NCBI GenBank assembly: GCA_001687465.1
Contig: LVLI01001784.1
Coordinates: forward strand, 1-10,405
Length of the DNA stretch: 10,405 bases
DNA from: Halocafeteria seosinensis
Taxonomy: Eukaryota > Sar > Bigyra > Bicosoecida
Direction: 5' to 3'
Position 1 is the first letter of the stretch. Every line of letters begins with the position of its first letter. Below are positions 7,270 to 10,405 of the stretch, one piece after another. The notes beneath the pieces were generated by a model that saw nothing but the letters and a program-made list of their open reading frames with translations, was not told where the DNA came from and did not search any database. A program made the position numbers and the translations under genes.

Positions 7270-8992
7270 ATTGGATACAGGTCTTGACAGCCGTTGTAGC
7301 ATTATCTTAGCGTCATAGCTAGGAATAAGAGAGTAATGAATACGACTTTCCTTTAAGTCTTCCATCGGAATCCAGATCTGCATACAAGCAGCCATTACAT
7401 CTTTCTTTCCTTCCTTTTATTGCACATTACATTCCAGCATAGGAGCGCAATCCCTTACATCTGATGGAAGCATGCGACTCATGATGTGAGTGTAAAATAG
7501 CGGTTATACATCCCAGACCACAGCTCCTCTCCAAGTCTATTACAATTCTATGCATGATCACGAACTGCAATATTTTTTAGTAGTACCACTGCTCCGAGTG
7601 TGGAGGAGTATTATAAGGCTATTCTTGATCCGTGCTGCTTATAGTTATCGTATACGCATACGCGAAGTAGCGTTCTCTACATATTTGACACTAACACTGC
7701 GAGATATAGAAACCCAATTGATCTCACCAGTTTGGAACGTCTCTACGTCTATTGATCGTGTCGACGTGTTCCCGCTTGAGAGCTATATGCTCTGGCGACT
7801 GCATTTGGTGTCACCCCTCTTCTGAAACCGCGCTGTTGACCTTCGCGCAATGGGACTGGCCGTCTGCTCGAGGTACAATTCCATTGGATTCACAACCAGT
7901 GGCACTGGTGGGTGATAGGCGAACTCTTTCGCACTTGCGTAGCTAATCCGGCAATAATGTAAGATTTACAACCATAAACTTCAGGCAGGGCGATTAGAGC
8001 TTTTATTTTAACGCCCACTCTTGATTAGCTTTGGAGGCACCTGTCTGTATACCCTTTTCATTTAGACCAAGGTCTTCGATGCTCGCAAACGAGTCTTTCG
8101 GATTTCGTCGCTGCTGTTCAAGCACATTACTCAAAAAAGCTCCCCAGTCCTGTACACCCGTTTCTAAAGTAATTGTCTCAAACTCCCCAATCCATAAGAA
8201 CCTTTTGCTTCACCGAAGTATCAAAACTACTCCCAAAACCGTGACCCAATAACGAAATAATAGGCATAGAATTTCTCGCTGAAGTGACGCTGAAGCCAGT
8301 GGGACCTGCTTGTGGTGTGATGCAAGCAATTATGGGGGGCCGCGTAGGACATCACCGGATTGTTTGGTCGAATCGCCAGTGCGCGTAGTCGCAGTGGGTC
8401 ACTTCCTTAGCCAGTGCCTTTTGGCCAGTAAACGCACTCTCCAGGGCAGTATGATCTGTCTCACTGGCTTTTCCGTTCCTTCGAGCAGTACATAACTCTC
8501 TCACAGCAGTGCTCCAACGGTTACGGAACGGTGTAGTTCGACGAGTTTCTTCTTATGTGCTTCTTTTTTGTATTTTCCGGCTGCTTTATACAGTTTCTTC
8601 AAACCTTAATATAGATTCCATCTGCCTTGGAAAAGGAGCTCTTCCTCGTTGATGGGTTCATGGGGTTTGCACTGTCCCATGCTGAACTCAAGCCAAGACG
8701 AAAGGCTCAAGTGAGAACAAGGGAGCTCCATCAACTCATCTGAATTTGTACGAATCCGAGAAAAATATGCACATGAGTTGAGCGTCACTGCCACTTGAGG
8801 GGACAATTCCCAACCGGAACCAGATTACCAACTCTTCCAAAGTCCTATCGGTGAAATACGCGGTTAGCAACTACTACGACCCCAAGACAAGATGTGGGAG
8901 CTTCGCTTGTTAGTATAACTTCTGCTTACGCGTGTAGCTTGCGGCACGGTGCAACCCCAGGTAAGTTTACAGCCTGGGCCAGTAGGTCATCA

Positions 8993-9016
8993 GTGTGTTG
9001 CCAACACACAGTGTTG
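8993..9016. repeat. Perfect short inverted repeats (hairpin-capable)
   Basis: GTGTGTTG (8993-9000), one C, and CAACACAC (9002-9009) form an 8-bp perfect stem around a single central base. The right arm can pair alternatively with GTGTTG at 9011-9016 through CAACAC (9002-9007), giving two mutually exclusive pairings. Function is unknown. Confidence 0.5.
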
Positions 9017-9029
9017 CCCATCTGAGCCC

Positions 9030-9049
9030 ATCTAGTCTATATACTAGAT
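9030..9049. repeat. Inverted repeat with 7-bp arms
   Basis: ATCTAGT (9030-9036) and ACTAGAT (9043-9049) are exact reverse complements separated by CTATAT. It lies 20 nt from the preceding palindrome. No flanking gene explains it. Confidence 0.45.
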
Positions 9050-9639
9050 CGTGAGATGTAAACCGTTCTAAATCGATCAAGCATAAAGCGTCAGTTGGTT
9101 GAGATTGGAGATCTCCGCACGCCATCCAGTGCCCTGTTGAAGTTTCCCCTGGTACTCCCTTTAGTCTATGCATTGCCCTTAACTAAAGAGAAGTAATTGC
9201 ATTTGATTTTACTTTGCGATTGTACTTGTGTGCCTCCTGAGTCAGTGGGTGACGCCACTGAACTGGTTTCTTTTGCATGGGTTGCATTTTTACAGAGAGC
9301 AGGTGAAGCCTTGAACGCCGAAAACCTGCTCGGCACACTACTTAGCGATATGTCTTTAGCACGTTGCTGGCCATCAACTTCAGGAGCTTTCGAATCGCAG
9401 CGCTGCGTGAAGAAGTCAAGAAGTGCGAAGTTCAGGAAGTCGTCGGTTGGCCAGTCCCTCACGATGCGCATGCGCCCGTGTGTGCATGTACTGCATCAAG
9501 CACCGCAGCAGTGCACCAACCATACAGTGTGAAAGGAAAGACACCAGACAGAGGAAAAATATCTCTCAGTCAAATTCCTGACAGCTTGACTGCCCGCTTA
9601 CGTTGAAGTTGAAGTTGGGTCCCCTGCCTAAGGCTGCCT

Positions 9640-10405
9640 TCATGAGGTTAGTCGCGTAGATTTGCGTGGTTTTGAGGTGCGTTTGGAGCCACGTTGCCCC
9701 CCACTGTTTGCTCGAATAGTGGAGTAGGACGACAAGTCAATGGCTTCGGGAAAGTCCCCGGACACTCGGGCAGAGAGTGCCATCCCCAACATGGAGGGAC
9801 AGAACCCTGCTGTTTCCCATTCATTTGGGGGACTAGAGGGGTGAGAGAGCGTTTCGGCAAAGATAGAGTGGCTGTAGCATTGGCCAACGATGGTCAGCAA
9901 CCGATGGAGCGCTCCATGATGGAGAGGATGGACTGCTCTGGCGTGTATACGCGCTGGCGTCGCCGGAGGGAAGAGTTCCAAAGAGTCACTCGCTCCCAAG
10001 GGAAGCTCGGGTTCCTGGGGTCTTTTTGTCCCCTTTGCAAGGCCCTGCCAAGATGTCCTCTTGTGCCCAGCCTCGGGACACAGTCCCTTTGGGTCTGCCG
10101 TATGTCCTTTTCGAGGAGGGGGAAGGATGAACTGCGTCCAGAGTGGTTCTTCCGAGACGGGGTCATTGTGGGAACTTCGAGCCAACTTGGGAGCGTTTGA
10201 GGAGGAACGCTTCCCTCGGACGGCCCCTCCACGTTTGGTGGGTGGTGGCTAGCTGACTCCTCTTATTTCCAAACATCAGGAGCCAGCTCTGTTGGGGCAC
10301 CGCCATTGGGAGGTTATAGTGCTTGTAGCTACTTTGGAGTCCAATTCTTTCATCCGTGCAGGTGGTTGGTCGTAGATAAGCACAGTAATGCATCTGCCCT
10401 TGGAG
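9640..10405. other. G/C-richer stretch with opposed long open frames, no recognised protein
   Basis: A plus-strand frame is open from about 9676 to 10200 and minus-strand frames from about 10232 down to 9640. None begins with an ATG that gives most of its length; the plus frame's first ATG is at 9904 (98 residues). The plus product has a CPLC..LPRC cluster and many Arg residues, and I recognise no domain. Few stops on both strands is expected in G/C-rich DNA. An imperfect inverted repeat (AGCTGACTCCT at 10251-10261, AGGAGCCAGCT at 10278-10288, 10 of 11 paired) lies near the end. Confidence 0.35.

Larger units (their letters stand above)
7270..9640. other. Intergenic stretch with no recognisable gene
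   Basis: Open frames here are short (60-110 codons) and lack recognisable motifs. The longest are 7550-7825 (about 91 residues, ATG start) and 9197-9532 (about 111 residues), both on the plus strand. The first 150 nt after 7270 include pyrimidine-rich runs (CTTTCTTTCCTTCC at about 7401). No RNA gene, long direct repeat or intact mobile element was seen by eye. Small palindromes occur at 8993-9116. Confidence 0.5.

Noticed and set aside
8310-8495. Possible retrotransposon RNase H remnant (CDASNYG)
   Set aside because: Only a few residues resemble the DAS motif. The downstream catalytic and structural motifs do not follow, and no reverse transcriptase or integrase is seen nearby.
9364-9606. 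Possible integrase zinc-finger-like Cys cluster
   Set aside because: The Cys and His spacing fits no integrase pattern in any one frame, and no catalytic-core motifs follow.
10110-10128. Purine-rich run (GAGGAGGGGGAAGGATGA) as a retrotransposon polypurine tract
   Set aside because: No adjacent long terminal repeat, primer-binding site or pol sequence was found. Such runs occur by chance in G-rich DNA.

Overview
The window looks like nuclear DNA of a microbial eukaryote. A secreted-protein gene on the minus strand carries a short spliceosomal intron with a clean GTAAGT donor and CAG acceptor. The protein architecture is eukaryotic: Cys-rich ephrin-receptor-like (GCC2/GCC3) repeats, a fibrinogen-like module and cadherin-type repeats. 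A second locus adds IPT/TIG domains and a membrane segment of a kind I associate with large protist surface proteins. A stramenopile (alga or oomycete-like) is my best guess, but that is inference at low confidence. No rRNA, tRNA, CRISPR array, bacterial operon or intact transposon was recognised.

Layout. (1) 1-4733, minus strand: the 5' part of one very large gene. It has a signal-peptide exon (4733-4548), a 76-nt phase-0 intron (4547-4472), and an exon open from 4471 to the left edge with no stop (1490 codons). The encoded part, about 1552 residues, reads: signal peptide, about 400 residues of Cys-rich repeats, a beta-rich linker, a fibrinogen-like module, then six cadherin-type repeats and the start of a seventh. 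The C-terminus lies outside the window. (2) 4734-4871: short upstream region with a TATA-like run and a 16-codon upstream ORF that stops 2 nt before the main ATG. (3) 4872-5690: no recognised gene, although one basic open frame of about 200 codons lies here. (4) 5691-7269, plus strand: a decayed, 5'-truncated gene copy. It retains TIG domain pieces, a Cys-rich segment, a transmembrane helix with its conserved flank, and a coiled-coil tail. Several frame changes and in-frame stops break it. (5) 7270-9640: no recognisable gene; a cluster of small perfect palindromes lies at 8993-9116. (6) 9640-10405: a G/C-richer stretch with long open frames on both strands but no convincing protein.

The two recognisable loci point outward from a common centre (head to head). 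Both belong to the world of large, modular, secreted or membrane-anchored surface proteins. The left copy is intact across the window and could serve in adhesion, ligand binding or cell recognition. The right copy is a relic of the membrane-proximal half of such a protein. They may be relatives, but the part of the left gene that could be compared lies off the edge.
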